NCBI RefSeq assembly: GCF_000935025.1
Contig: NZ_CP010836.1
Coordinates: forward strand, 5,126,001-5,190,000
Origin: Sphingomonas hengshuiensis
Lineage (GTDB): Bacteria; Pseudomonadota; Alphaproteobacteria; Sphingomonadales; Sphingomonadaceae
Direction: 5' to 3'
Length of the DNA: 64,000 nt
A program made the translations under genes and the position numbers. The first letter of the stretch is position 1. Every line of letters starts with the position of its first letter. Under the pieces are notes generated by a model that saw nothing but the letters and a program-made list of their open reading frames with translations, had not been told where the DNA came from and did not search any database. Positions 26,147-35,412 of this stretch are shown piece after piece.

Positions 26147-27043
26147 ATGGTCGCTCTGGAACGGGTCGCGCTGTCGACCGGAGTCGAGCTGGATGTTGCG
26201 GTCGCGGGCGACCCGGCCAATCCGCCGATCTTCCTGCTGCACGGATTTCCCGAATCGCACCACACCTGGCGGCACCAGATCCCGGTGCTGGCCAAGACCC
26301 ATTTCGTGATCGCGCCCGACCAGCGCGGCTATGCGCGCTCGTCGAAGCCCGAGGGGGTTGAGAATTACAGCCCCGACAAGCCGGTCGCCGACCTGATGGC
26401 GCTGGCCGACCATTTCGGGATCGAGAGCTTCACGCTGGTCGGCCATGACTGGGGCGGGGCGATTGCGTGGATGGCGGGGCTCCAGCATCCCAAGCGGGTC
26501 ACCCAGCTCGTCATCCTGAACGCGCCGCATCCGCAGATCTTCCAGCGCAAGCTGTTCGACGATCCGGAGCAGCGCAAGGCGAGCCAATATGTCCGCTATT
26601 TCCGCGAGACCGATTTCGACAAGGGGGTGACCGGGGCGGCGCTGGAGCGATTCTTCTCGTCGCTGTTCGTCCAGCATCTCGCCGCGACCGTCTCGGACGA
26701 GGACAAGGCGCAATATCTGGTCGACTGGGGGCAGCCGGGCGCGATGACCGCGATGCTCAACTGGTATCGCGCGACCAGCATGATCGTGCCGGGGATGGAC
26801 GAGGATGTCGAGCGCCCGGCCTGGATCGACGGCCCGTTCCCGCTCCAGCCGCAGCCGACGCTGGTGATATGGGGCCTGCGCGACACCGGGCTGCTGCCCT
26901 GCCTGCTCGACGGGCTGGACCAGCTGATCCCGGACTATACGCTGGTCCGGATCGAGGATGGCGGGCATTTCATCCCGTGGGAAAAGCACGAGCAGGTCAC
27001 TGCCGCGCTGGTCCATTGGCTCGGGCGGCGCACCGCTGTGTGA
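26147..27043 (+). CDS. Alpha/beta hydrolase, epoxide hydrolase-like
   Basis: A 298-residue alpha/beta hydrolase. The oxyanion motif is HGFPE (32-36). The nucleophile is Asp101 in VGHDWGGAIAW, which indicates an epoxide hydrolase or dehalogenase mechanism rather than a serine esterase. Asp246 (WGLRDTG) and His274 (GGHFIPWE) complete the triad. ATG 26147 has GGGAGAG upstream; a TTG six bases earlier is less likely. It converges with the DUF2332 gene, with seven bases between stops. Confidence 0.87.
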   Translation: MVALERVALSTGVELDVAVAGDPANPPIFLLHGFPESHHTWRHQIPVLAKTHFVIAPDQRGYARSSKPEGVENYSPDKPVADLMALADHFGIESFTLVGHDWGGAIAWMAGLQHPKRVTQLVILNAPHPQIFQRKLFDDPEQRKASQYVRYFRETDFDKGVTGAALERFFSSLFVQHLAATVSDEDKAQYLVDWGQPGAMTAMLNWYRATSMIVPGMDEDVERPAWIDGPFPLQPQPTLVIWGLRDTGLLPCLLDGLDQLIPDYTLVRIEDGGHFIPWEKHEQVTAALVHWLGRRTAV

Positions 27044-27050
27044 AAAGGGC

Positions 27051-28133
27051 TCAGTAGCTGCGCATCACATAGGGGCGGGTTTCATAGGGCGGCGCGAGTC
27101 CCTCGACCCAGGCGCCATGCGCGTGGGTGAGTGCGACAAGCTGCATTGGCACCTCGCCCGGCCAGCCGCGGACGCGCACCTCGTGGCGGTGCAGGTCGCG
27201 ATTGGGCTCCATCATCACCCAGCCGAGCGGGCGTTCGGGGGTCGCGCGGGCGCCCGCCGCCTGCATCGCGTCGGCGATCCGGTGCTGCGTCGGCTCGGGC
27301 AGATATTGCCAGACGACCGAGTGCATCAGAACGCGCGTCACCCCCGCGGCCTGGGGCTCGGCGAGCCGCGCCTCGATCCAGTCGGCGGCGTCGCCCTGTT
27401 CGAGCGCCACGCCGTGCGCGCGGAACATGGCGATCGTTGCCCATAGCCGCGCCTGGCGATCGGGCGCGTCGACCCAGCAATAGGCCTGGAGTCGCTCGGC
27501 ATTATGGGGGTCGGACAGGTCGAGCGGCTGGATGTCGACGCCGCGTGTCGAGACGATCTCGACCGGGACGGCGGGGGGCGGCGGGCCGCGCCAGTCGGGG
27601 GCGATCGTGAGCGGAGAGTCGGCGGGGCCGGCGGGGATGCCGCCGAGATTGAAACTATATCTGTTAATCAACAGGTTGAGGCCGGCGCTCGACCCGATCT
27701 CCAACACTTCGATGCGCGGGCCGTAGCGCGCAGCCAAGTGGAGGATGCCGGTCATCAACCCCGCCGATCGCCCTGCCTCGTTGGTCTGGGGCGGGCCGTC
27801 GAGCCAGGGAAGCAGCGCCGCGTCGTGCGCGACCAGCACCGCGCGCAGGATCGCGGCGACCGAGTCGGGATCGGTCTCCTGCCCGGTGAACACCGGCGCC
27901 AGCGCCGCCACCCCGCGCCGGTGGAGCGCGTGCAGCCCGCCGACCAGCCGCAGCGCGAGCGCATCGGCCTCCGGCGCGCCGGGCCAGTCGAGCACGCGGC
28001 GCCCGGTTGCGCTGTCGCGGTCCAGCGCGACCGCCAGCGCCGTGCAGACTCGCGCGGTGACGGGCGCCGCCATCGCGGCGCAATAGCCCGCCTGGATGCG
28101 GAAAGCGTCGCGGTTACTCTGTTCATTCGCCAT
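27051..28133 (-). CDS. DUF2332 family protein (first copy)
   Basis: A 360-residue cytosolic protein of the DUF2332 family. Conserved blocks are [44 protein letters not shown] and a terminal [22 protein letters not shown] resembles motif I of class I SAM-dependent methyltransferases, so a methyltransferase-like role is an inference. A related but clearly different copy is at 59886-60941. ATG 28133 is preferred because the upstream extension overlaps the divergent hisG. Confidence 0.85.
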   Translation of the reverse strand: MANEQSNRDAFRIQAGYCAAMAAPVTARVCTALAVALDRDSATGRRVLDWPGAPEADALALRLVGGLHALHRRGVAALAPVFTGQETDPDSVAAILRAVLVAHDAALLPWLDGPPQTNEAGRSAGLMTGILHLAARYGPRIEVLEIGSSAGLNLLINRYSFNLGGIPAGPADSPLTIAPDWRGPPPPAVPVEIVSTRGVDIQPLDLSDPHNAERLQAYCWVDAPDRQARLWATIAMFRAHGVALEQGDAADWIEARLAEPQAAGVTRVLMHSVVWQYLPEPTQHRIADAMQAAGARATPERPLGWVMMEPNRDLHRHEVRVRGWPGEVPMQLVALTHAHGAWVEGLAPPYETRPYVMRSY

Positions 28134-28182
28134 GGGGGGTTGTTGCGCCCGCCGCCGCCCCCAAGTAAAGGCCCGCCTTCCC

Positions 28183-28833
28183 ATGCAAGAACCGCTCATC
28201 CTTGCCGTGCCCAAGGGCCGGATCCTCGACGAGGCGTTGCCGCTGCTCGCGCGCGTCGGCATCGTCCCCGAAGCCGCGTTTTCGGACCCCGCGTCGCGCG
28301 CGCTGCGCTTTCACACCAACAGCCCGGCGATCGACCTGATCCGGGTGCGCGCGTTCGACGTCGCGACCTTTGTCGCGCATGGCGCCGCGCAGTTGGGCAT
28401 TGTCGGGTCGGACGTGCTGGCGGAATTCGACTATTCGGAGCTGTACGCGCCGGTCGACCTGGGGATCGGGCATTGCCGAATCTCGGTGGCGGAGCCCGCC
28501 GACCTCGCCGAGCGCGACGATCCGCGCGGGTGGAGCCATGTCCGCATCGCGACCAAATATCCGCACATCACCCGCGCGCATTTCGAGGCGCGCGGGGTGC
28601 AGGCCGAATGCGTCAAGCTGAACGGCGCGATGGAACTGGCGCCGGTGCTGGGGCTGGCGCCGCGGATCGTGGACCTGGTGTCGTCGGGCAAGACGCTGAA
28701 AGAGAACGGGCTGGTCGAAGTCGAAGTGATCGCGCAGGTCACGTCGCGGCTGATCGTCAACCGCGCGGCGTTCAAGACGCGCGCGGGGCAGGTCGTGCCG
28801 CTGGTGGATGGGTTTCGGAGGGCTGTGGCGTGA
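28183..28833 (+). CDS. hisG: ATP phosphoribosyltransferase, short form
   Basis: A 216-residue HisG of the short class, which lacks the C-terminal regulatory domain and needs HisZ (not in the window) for activity. The N-terminal [18 protein letters not shown] and the PRPP-binding segment in [15 protein letters not shown] are typical. It catalyses the first step of histidine synthesis. ATG 28183 fits the family start. A palindromic block separates it from hisD. Confidence 0.93.
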   Translation: MQEPLILAVPKGRILDEALPLLARVGIVPEAAFSDPASRALRFHTNSPAIDLIRVRAFDVATFVAHGAAQLGIVGSDVLAEFDYSELYAPVDLGIGHCRISVAEPADLAERDDPRGWSHVRIATKYPHITRAHFEARGVQAECVKLNGAMELAPVLGLAPRIVDLVSSGKTLKENGLVEVEVIAQVTSRLIVNRAAFKTRAGQVVPLVDGFRRAVA

Positions 28834-28862
28834 GCTTGTCTTCGAACGTCGCAACCTGCGCT

Positions 28863-28966
28863 CCCCTTCCGCTTGCGGGAGGGGTCGGGGGGGGGCCTGG
28901 AATTAGCGGGAGTACTTACATCTCTACGTCAGTCCCTCCCCTAACCCCTCCCGCAAGCGGGAGGGG
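28863..28966. repeat. CCCCTCCCGC-type palindrome pair between hisG and hisD
   Basis: CCCCTTCCGC-TT-GCGGGAGGGG at 28863-28884 and CCCCTCCCGC-AA-GCGGGAGGGG at 28945-28966. The end of the second hairpin (GGGAGGGG) stands immediately before the hisD GTG and must act as its ribosome-binding site, or mask it. Confidence 0.85.
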
Positions 28967-28969
28967 AAT

Positions 28970-30262
28970 GTGATCCGCCTCGATGCCACCGCGCCCGGCT
29001 TCCCCGACGCCTTCACCGCGCTCGTCAACGCCCGCCGCGAGGCGGATGACGATGTCGCGCGCAACGTCACGCACATCATCCGCCGCGTCCGCGACGAGGG
29101 CGATGCGGCGCTGGCCGACCTGACCCGGCTGTTCGACAAGCATGAGCTGGACACGACCGGCTGGGCGATCGACCGCGCCGAGTGCCTGGCGGCATGGGAA
29201 GGGCTGCCCGACGATCTGCGCGCCGCGCTGGAGCTGGCGGCCGAGCGGATCGCGGTCTATCACGCCAAGCAGCGGCCCGAGGATCGCGACGAGATCGACG
29301 CGCAGGGCGTTCGGCTGGGCGCGCGGTGGAGCGCGGTGGATGCGGCGGGCATCTATGTCCCCGGCGGGCGCGCGGCCTATCCCAGTTCGGTGCTGATGAA
29401 CGCGATTCCGGCCAAGGCGGCGGGGGTGCGGCGGCTGGTGATGGTGACGCCGACGCCCAATGGCGAGGTCAATCCGCTGGTGCTGGCCGCTGCGCATATC
29501 GCGGGCGTCGACGAATTGTGGCGCGTCGGCGGGGCGCAGGCGATCGCCGCGCTGGCCTATGGCACGCAGCGTATCGCGCCCGTCGATGTCGTCACCGGCC
29601 CCGGCAATGCCTGGGTCGCCGAGGCCAAGCGCCAGCTCTACGGCGTGGTCGGGATCGACATGGTCGCGGGACCGTCCGAGATCGTCGTCGTCGCCGATGG
29701 CCGCAACGACCCCGAATGGATCGCCGCCGACCTGCTCAGCCAGGCCGAGCATGACCCGACCAGCCAGTCGATCCTGTTCACCGACGATGCTGCCTTCGCC
29801 GACGCCGTCGCCGCCGCGGTCGAGGCGCAGATCCCGCAGCTGGCCACCGCCGCCACCGCGCGGACGAGCTGGGACGCCAATGGCGCGATCGTGCTGGTGC
29901 CGAGCCTGAGCGACGCGATCCCGCTGGTCGACCGGCTCGCGCCCGAGCATCTCGAGCTGGCGTGCGACGATGCCGAGGCGCTGTTCGCGCAGGTCCGCCA
30001 CGCCGGATCGGTGTTCCTCGGCCGCCACACGCCCGAAGCGGTGGGCGATTATGTCGCCGGGCCGAACCACGTCCTGCCCACCGGCCGCCGCGCGCGTTTT
30101 GCGTCGGGGCTGTCGGTGCTCGATTTCATGAAGCGCACCAGCTTCCTCGCGCTCGACCCCGCCGGCCTCGCCGCGATCGGCCCCGCCGCCGTCGCCCTGG
30201 CGAATGCCGAGGGGCTGCCCGCGCACGCCAAATCGGTGGCGCTGCGGCTGGGCAAAGGGTGA
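28970..30262 (+). CDS. hisD: Histidinol dehydrogenase
   Basis: A 430-residue HisD. GIYVPGGRAAYPSSVLMNAIPA, WRVGGAQAIAALAYGT, VDVVTGPGNAWVAEAKRQLYG, SQAEHDPTSQSILFT and GPNHVLPTGRRARFASGLSV are all diagnostic. It oxidises histidinol to histidine, using zinc and NAD. The start is GTG 28970, with GGGAGGGG four bases upstream from the repeat. The preceding ATG is out of frame and stops at once. The stop overlaps the next gene by one base. Confidence 0.95.
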   Translation: MIRLDATAPGFPDAFTALVNARREADDDVARNVTHIIRRVRDEGDAALADLTRLFDKHELDTTGWAIDRAECLAAWEGLPDDLRAALELAAERIAVYHAKQRPEDRDEIDAQGVRLGARWSAVDAAGIYVPGGRAAYPSSVLMNAIPAKAAGVRRLVMVTPTPNGEVNPLVLAAAHIAGVDELWRVGGAQAIAALAYGTQRIAPVDVVTGPGNAWVAEAKRQLYGVVGIDMVAGPSEIVVVADGRNDPEWIAADLLSQAEHDPTSQSILFTDDAAFADAVAAAVEAQIPQLATAATARTSWDANGAIVLVPSLSDAIPLVDRLAPEHLELACDDAEALFAQVRHAGSVFLGRHTPEAVGDYVAGPNHVLPTGRRARFASGLSVLDFMKRTSFLALDPAGLAAIGPAAVALANAEGLPAHAKSVALRLGKG

Positions 30263-30648
30263 TGCGCACGCCAGACCTGCACGATGACGGCTGGTGCCTC
30301 GAAAGCGGGCTGGAACGCCATCTGCTCCACCCCGAGAGCTTCCCGATTGCCGACGAGGCGGTGCGTACCACGCTCCGACCGGGCGACTTCGCAAAGCTGA
30401 TCTTCGTGGTGCAGGTGGAGGACGACGAGCCCGCCGTCGAGCGCATGTGGGTGGTCGTGCGCGAGAATGCCGAGGGCGGTTATTTCGGGCTGCTCGATAA
30501 CGAGCCGTCCATCGACGAGAACGACGAATTCTGGCTGGGCACCGAAATCCCCTTTGGTGCCGAGCATGTCATTGAAATCCGGAAAGGCGATGCGGCTTCT
30601 GTCGACTATGCCGCCCGGCCCCCCTTAAGGAGTTGGCCCCGTGCCTAG
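30262..30648 (+). CDS. Hypothetical protein, DUF2314-like
   Basis: A 128-residue acidic, soluble protein starting in a TGATG overlap with hisD. RMWVVVRENAEGGYFGLLDNEPS and GTEIPFGAEHVIEI recall DUF2314-type domains (MW..V......G.LDNEP), from memory only. Its C-terminus overlaps the nusB GTG by eight bases, so it is embedded in the his-nus-thi operon. Function is unknown. Confidence 0.7.
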   Translation: MRTPDLHDDGWCLESGLERHLLHPESFPIADEAVRTTLRPGDFAKLIFVVQVEDDEPAVERMWVVVRENAEGGYFGLLDNEPSIDENDEFWLGTEIPFGAEHVIEIRKGDAASVDYAARPPLRSWPRA

Positions 30649-31102
30649 CCCGACTGCAAAATCCCGTTCCCAGGCCCGCGCCGCCGCGCGGCTTGCCGCT
30701 GTGCAGGCGCTGTACCAGCAGGAGATGGAGGGGACGAAACTCGTCTCGCTGCTCCATGAATTCCATCAGCACCGGCTGGGCGCGACGATCGACGATGTCG
30801 AATATGCCGAGGCCGATCTGGCGTTCTTCGACGACATCGTGAAGGGCGTCGATGCGCGCCGGGGCGAGATCGACGGCCTGATTTCGTCCAAGCTCGCCGC
30901 CGACTGGACGCTCGACCGGCTCGACAAGCCGATGCGCCAGATCCTGCGTGCGGGCACCTATGAGCTGCTCGCGCGGCCCGATGTGCCGGTGGGCGCTGTG
31001 ATCAGCGAGTATCTCGACGTTACCGACGCATTCTATGACCGCCGCGAAAAGGGGTTCGCCAACGGACTGCTCGACGCGATTGCCAAGGATGTGCGGCGCT
31101 GA
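30641..31102 (+). CDS. nusB: Transcription antitermination factor NusB
   Basis: A 153-residue all-helical protein. ARAAARLAAVQALYQQEMEG and DKPMRQILRAGTYELLARPDVPVGAVISEYLDVTDAF are typical of NusB, which binds boxA RNA with NusE for rRNA antitermination. The start is GTG 30641, with AAGGAG about ten bases upstream. The stop TGA overlaps the CTG proposed as the thiL start. Confidence 0.93.
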   Translation: MPSPTAKSRSQARAAARLAAVQALYQQEMEGTKLVSLLHEFHQHRLGATIDDVEYAEADLAFFDDIVKGVDARRGEIDGLISSKLAADWTLDRLDKPMRQILRAGTYELLARPDVPVGAVISEYLDVTDAFYDRREKGFANGLLDAIAKDVRR

Positions 31103-31953
31103 CCGAAGCCGATTTCATCGCGGCGCTCCGCACCCTGCCGCTGCACAGCGGGGCAGAGGGGCTGCTCGACGACGCGGCGATCCTGGAGGTGGGCGGCGAG
31201 TCGCTGATCCTCACGCATGATGTGATCGCCGAGGGCGTGCATTACCGCGCGGGGACCGATCCGGCGGATATCGCGTGGAAGCTGGTCGCGGTGAACCTGT
31301 CCGATCTGGCCGCCAAGGGCGCCGAGCCGATCGGGGTGCTGATCGGGGCGACACTCGACGCGGGGAGCGCGCGGTTCGTCGAGGGGCTGGGCGAAGTGCT
31401 CGATACCTATGGCGTCAAGCTGCTGGGCGGGGACACGATTGCCACCGGCGCCCCGGCGACGTTCGGCTGCACCGCGATCGGGCGGGCGACCAGCGTGCCG
31501 GTGCCCCGGCGCAGCGGCGCGCGGCCGGGCGATGCGCTGTACGTCACGGGCGTGATCGGCGCGGCGATGCTGGGGTTTCACGGGACGCTGGAGGGGGCCT
31601 ATCTGCGCCCCAAGCCGCGGCTGGCCGAGGGCCGCGCGCTGGCGCCTTTGGTCCATGCGATGATGGACATATCCGACGGGCTGTTCCTCGACGCGCGCCG
31701 GATGGCGGTGGCGAGCGGCTGTACCGCGGCGATCACGCTGGGCGACGTGCCGTTCGCGCCGCGCATCCTGGCCGAGGGCTATCTGGCCGCGGCAAGCTGG
31801 GGCGACGATTACGAGCTGCTGTTCGCGGCGCCGGCGGATCTGGCGCTGCCGGTCGAGGCGAAGCGGATCGGGACGATGCTCCCCGCCGGTCCCGAACCGT
31901 TATTGATCGACGGCAATTCCCCCCCGGAACGGCTCGGCTACGAGCATAGCTGA
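31099..31953 (+). CDS. thiL: Thiamine-monophosphate kinase, with a CTG start
   Basis: A 284-residue ThiL. LLDDAAIL (near residue 23) and LTHDVIAEGVHYRAG supply the Mg/ATP aspartates. NLSDLAAKGAEPIG, KLLGGDTIAT and MDISDGLFLDARRM follow, and WGDDYELLFAA closes the active site. It phosphorylates thiamine monophosphate to the diphosphate. The first ATG/GTG in frame (GTG 31189) would remove the essential DDAAIL. The only sensible start is CTG 31099, which gives the expected N-terminus TEADFIAALR. It overlaps the nusB stop (CTGA) and has AAGGA nine bases upstream. Confidence 0.88.
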   Translation: MTEADFIAALRTLPLHSGAEGLLDDAAILEVGGESLILTHDVIAEGVHYRAGTDPADIAWKLVAVNLSDLAAKGAEPIGVLIGATLDAGSARFVEGLGEVLDTYGVKLLGGDTIATGAPATFGCTAIGRATSVPVPRRSGARPGDALYVTGVIGAAMLGFHGTLEGAYLRPKPRLAEGRALAPLVHAMMDISDGLFLDARRMAVASGCTAAITLGDVPFAPRILAEGYLAAASWGDDYELLFAAPADLALPVEAKRIGTMLPAGPEPLLIDGNSPPERLGYEHS

Positions 31954-32068
31954 GCGCGGCCGGGCGCCGCTTGCGCTCGCTCCTTGCTGGCCTATACCTC
32001 AAGACAGAGCATGATCCGGCAACAGACCGGACAGGTGCCGGAAAGTTCTAGGGGAAGGACCGAAGCAG

Positions 32069-34267
32069 ATGACGATTGTCTATCTCGCCATAGTCTGCGG
32101 CCTGATTGCCGTGGCTTATGGTTTTCTGACCAGTCAGCAGGTGCTTAGCGCGCCCGCCGGTAATGAAAAGATGCGCGATATCGCCGCCGCGATACAGGAA
32201 GGCGCCAAGGCCTATCTGGGCCGCCAATATCAGACCATTGCGATTGTCGGCGCGGTCATGGCGGTGCTGATCTGGGTGTTCATCGACCAGATGGGGGCGC
32301 CGCTGTCGCTCATATCGTTCCTGATCGGATCGGTGCTGTCGGGTGCCGCCGGGTTCGTCGGCATGAACATTTCGGTGCGCGCCAATGTCCGCACTGCGGA
32401 GGCCGCGCGGACGAGCCTGCAAGGCGGGCTGACGCTGGCGTTCCGTTCGGGCGCGATCACGGGGATGCTCGTGGCGGGGCTGGGGCTGCTGTCGATCGCG
32501 GTGCTGTTCTGGTATCTGGTCGCGCAGGCGGACTATGCGCCCAATGGCCGCCCGGTGATCGCGGCGCTGACCGCGCTGGCGTTTGGTGCGTCGCTGATCT
32601 CGATCTTCGCGCGGCTGGGCGGCGGCATCTTCACCAAGGCCGCCGATGTCGGCGCCGATCTGGTGGGCAAGGTCGAAGCCGGCATCCCCGAGGACGATCC
32701 CCGCAACCCCGCCGTGATCGCGGATAATGTCGGCGACAATGTCGGCGATTGCGCTGGGATGGCCGCCGATCTGTTCGAAACCTATGTCGTCACGCTGGGG
32801 CTGACGATGGTGTCGATCGCGCTGCTGGTGAAGGGGCTTCCCGACGCGCTGCTGCTCAAGCTGATGGCGCTGCCGCTGATCGTCGGGGGCGTGTGCATCC
32901 TGACCTCGATCGCGGGCACGTATATGGTGCGGCTGGGCAAGGGCCAGTCGATCATGGGGGCGCTGTACAAGGGGCTGTGGACGACGGTGCTGCTGTCGAT
33001 TCCGGCGATTTACTTCGTCACCCAATATGCGCTGGGCGACATGAATGCGCCGCTTTCGGGGCTGGGCGTCGATCCGGGCGCGTTCCTCGACGCATCGTCG
33101 AGCGCGATTACCGCCGAGGCGGCGATCGGGCTGGCGACCGGGCCGGAGTTCACGGGCAACAGCCTGTTCTTCTGCATGATGATCGGGCTGGTCGTCACTG
33201 GGCTACTGGTGTGGATCACCGAATATTATACCGGCACCAATTACCGCCCGGTCAAGTCGATCGCCAAGGCATCCGAGACCGGGCACGGCACCAACGTCAT
33301 CCAGGGCCTTGCGATCAGCCTGGAATCGACCGCGCTGCCGACGCTGGTGATCGTCGTCGCGGTGATCGCGTCGTTCCAGATTGCCGGGATCATCGGCGTG
33401 GCGTTCGCGGCAACCTCGCTGCTGGCGCTGGCGGGGATGGTCGTGGCGCTCGACGCCTATGGCCCGGTGACCGACAATGCCGGGGGCATCGCCGAGATGG
33501 CGGGGCTGCCCGACGATGTGCGGCACCGCACCGACGCGCTCGACGCGGTGGGCAACACGACCAAGGCAGTGACCAAGGGCTATGCGATCGGCTCCGCCGC
33601 ACTGGCGGCGCTTGTGCTGTTCGGCGCCTATACGACCGACCTCAAGGAGTTCTTCCCCGACGTCCGCGTCGATTTCAGCCTGAGCAATCCGTACGTCATC
33701 GTCGGGCTGCTGCTGGGGGCGCTGCTGCCCTATCTGTTCGGCGCGTTCGGGATGACTGCGGTGGGCCGCGCGGCGGGCGCGGTGGTCGAGGATGTGCGCG
33801 CGCAGTTCCGTGACAATCCGGGCATCATGGCGGGCACCAGCCGCCCAGATTACGCCCGGACGGTGGACATCGTGACCAAGGCGGCGATCAAGGAGATGAT
33901 CATCCCCTCGCTGCTGCCGGTGCTCAGTCCGATCGCAGTGTATTTCATCATCACCGCGGTCGCGGGCCAGGCCGAGGGGTTCGCGGCGCTGGGCGCGATG
34001 CTGCTCGGCGTGATCGTGTCGGGGCTGTTCGTCGCGATCTCGATGACCAGCGGCGGCGGCGCGTGGGACAATGCCAAGAAATATATCGAGGACGGCAACC
34101 ATGGCGGCAAGGGCAGCGAGGCGCACAAGGCGGCGGTGACCGGCGATACGGTCGGCGATCCGTACAAGGATACGGCAGGCCCGGCGGTGAACCCGATGAT
34201 CAAGATCACCAACATCGTCGCCCTGCTGCTGCTCGCGGCGCTGGCGGCGGGGCAGGGCGTGGGGTGA
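32069..34267 (+). CDS. hppA: Membrane-bound proton-translocating pyrophosphatase, K+-independent type
   Basis: A 732-residue protein with about 16 membrane helices. Substrate motifs are [36 protein letters not shown] and the C-terminal [18 protein letters not shown]. It couples pyrophosphate hydrolysis to proton pumping. In [10 protein letters not shown] the residue at position 499 is Lys, not Ala. That is the known marker of the potassium-independent class, with Thr three residues later. GGGGAAGGA precedes the ATG. A strong terminator follows. Confidence 0.95.
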   Translation: MTIVYLAIVCGLIAVAYGFLTSQQVLSAPAGNEKMRDIAAAIQEGAKAYLGRQYQTIAIVGAVMAVLIWVFIDQMGAPLSLISFLIGSVLSGAAGFVGMNISVRANVRTAEAARTSLQGGLTLAFRSGAITGMLVAGLGLLSIAVLFWYLVAQADYAPNGRPVIAALTALAFGASLISIFARLGGGIFTKAADVGADLVGKVEAGIPEDDPRNPAVIADNVGDNVGDCAGMAADLFETYVVTLGLTMVSIALLVKGLPDALLLKLMALPLIVGGVCILTSIAGTYMVRLGKGQSIMGALYKGLWTTVLLSIPAIYFVTQYALGDMNAPLSGLGVDPGAFLDASSSAITAEAAIGLATGPEFTGNSLFFCMMIGLVVTGLLVWITEYYTGTNYRPVKSIAKASETGHGTNVIQGLAISLESTALPTLVIVVAVIASFQIAGIIGVAFAATSLLALAGMVVALDAYGPVTDNAGGIAEMAGLPDDVRHRTDALDAVGNTTKAVTKGYAIGSAALAALVLFGAYTTDLKEFFPDVRVDFSLSNPYVIVGLLLGALLPYLFGAFGMTAVGRAAGAVVEDVRAQFRDNPGIMAGTSRPDYARTVDIVTKAAIKEMIIPSLLPVLSPIAVYFIITAVAGQAEGFAALGAMLLGVIVSGLFVAISMTSGGGAWDNAKKYIEDGNHGGKGSEAHKAAVTGDTVGDPYKDTAGPAVNPMIKITNIVALLLLAALAAGQGVG

Positions 34268-34288
34268 TCTTCGGCTGAACGGTTGATG

Positions 34289-34322
34289 GCCCGCCCGGAG
34301 GTGCTCCGGGCGGGCTTTTTTT
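34289..34322. terminator. Strong intrinsic terminator between hppA and dinB
   Basis: GCCCGCCCGGAG (34289-34300) pairs perfectly with CTCCGGGCGGGC (34304-34315) around a GTG loop, followed by seven T. It ends the plus-strand operon. The T-run touches the dinB stop codon on the other strand. Confidence 0.95.
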
Positions 34323-35397
34323 ACCCGAACAGCGTCGCCCCCGCATCCTCTTCCTCCCTCGCCTCGAAGTTTGACACCGTCACCCCGACCAGCCGGATGC
34401 CCTTTGCGGTCGGGAGGACCGAGCGGATCAGCAGCAGCGCGGTGTCGCGGAGGGTTTCCCAGCGGTCGACCGGGGCGGGGTGGCTGCGGCTGCGGGTGAT
34501 TTGCTGGAAGTCGGCGTACTTCACCTTCACCGTGACGGTGCGCCCGAACGCCTGCGCCTTTTCGCACCAGGCCCATACGTCGCCGGCCATCTCCAGCACG
34601 CCTGCCTCGATCGGCTCGGCATCGCTATGGTCGTGGCGGAAGGTCGTCTCCGAGCCCGAGGATTTGCGGACGCGGTCGGGCTCGACCGGGCGGTCGTCCT
34701 CGCCGCGGGCGATGGCGTGATACCAGCCCGCCGAACTGCCGAAATGCTCGCGCAGGAAGGCGAACGGCTTGGCGCGCAGGTCGGCGCCGGTGCGGATGCC
34801 GAGCTGCTCCATCTTGCGCGCGGTTACCGGGCCGACGCCGTGGAAGCGCGATACCGGCAGCGTCTCGACCCAGGCGGGGCCCATCTCCGGCGTCACCGCG
34901 AACTGGCCATTGGGCTTGCGGTGGTCCGAGGCGAGCTTTGCGAGGAATTTATTGTACGAAATCCCCGCCGAGGCGGTCAGCCCGGTCTCCTCGAGGATGC
35001 GCGCGCGGATCTGCTTCGCGGTCGCCCAGGCGGTGGGGAGGCCGCGCAGGTTTTCGGTGACGTCGAGATAGGCTTCGTCGAGCGACAGCGGCTGGATGCG
35101 CTGGGTATATTCGGCGAAGATCGCGTGGATCTGCCGCGACACCGCGCGGTACACGTCGAAGCGCGGGGGGACGAACACGAGTTCGGGGCAGCGGCGCAGC
35201 GCGGTGACCGAGGGGAGGGCGGACTTCACCCCGAACGTCCGCGCCTCATAGCTGGCCGCCGCGACCACGCCGCGCGCGGCGCCGTGCCCGACCGCCACCG
35301 GCCTGCCGCGCAGCGTGGGGTCGTCGCGCTGCTCCACCGACGCGAAGAACGCGTCCATGTCGACATGGATGATCTTTCGGACCGGATACGCGCCCAT
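34321..35397 (-). CDS. dinB: DNA polymerase IV (Y family)
   Basis: A 358-residue translesion polymerase. Metal-binding residues are in HVDMDAFFASVEQ (residues 11-23) and SLDEAYLDVT (about 104-113). The tyrosine/arginine region SYEARTFGVKSALP, the helix-hairpin-helix VSRFHGVGPVTARKMEQLG and a little-finger domain follow. The C-terminal tail ATLFG does not fully match the QLxLF clamp-binding motif but ends in a similar hydrophobic pair. It follows the hybrid kinase by 15 bases on the same strand. Confidence 0.93.
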   Translation of the reverse strand: MGAYPVRKIIHVDMDAFFASVEQRDDPTLRGRPVAVGHGAARGVVAAASYEARTFGVKSALPSVTALRRCPELVFVPPRFDVYRAVSRQIHAIFAEYTQRIQPLSLDEAYLDVTENLRGLPTAWATAKQIRARILEETGLTASAGISYNKFLAKLASDHRKPNGQFAVTPEMGPAWVETLPVSRFHGVGPVTARKMEQLGIRTGADLRAKPFAFLREHFGSSAGWYHAIARGEDDRPVEPDRVRKSSGSETTFRHDHSDAEPIEAGVLEMAGDVWAWCEKAQAFGRTVTVKVKYADFQQITRSRSHPAPVDRWETLRDTALLLIRSVLPTAKGIRLVGVTVSNFEAREEEDAGATLFG

Positions 35398-35412
35398 GGC
35401 GCCGCTATAGCG

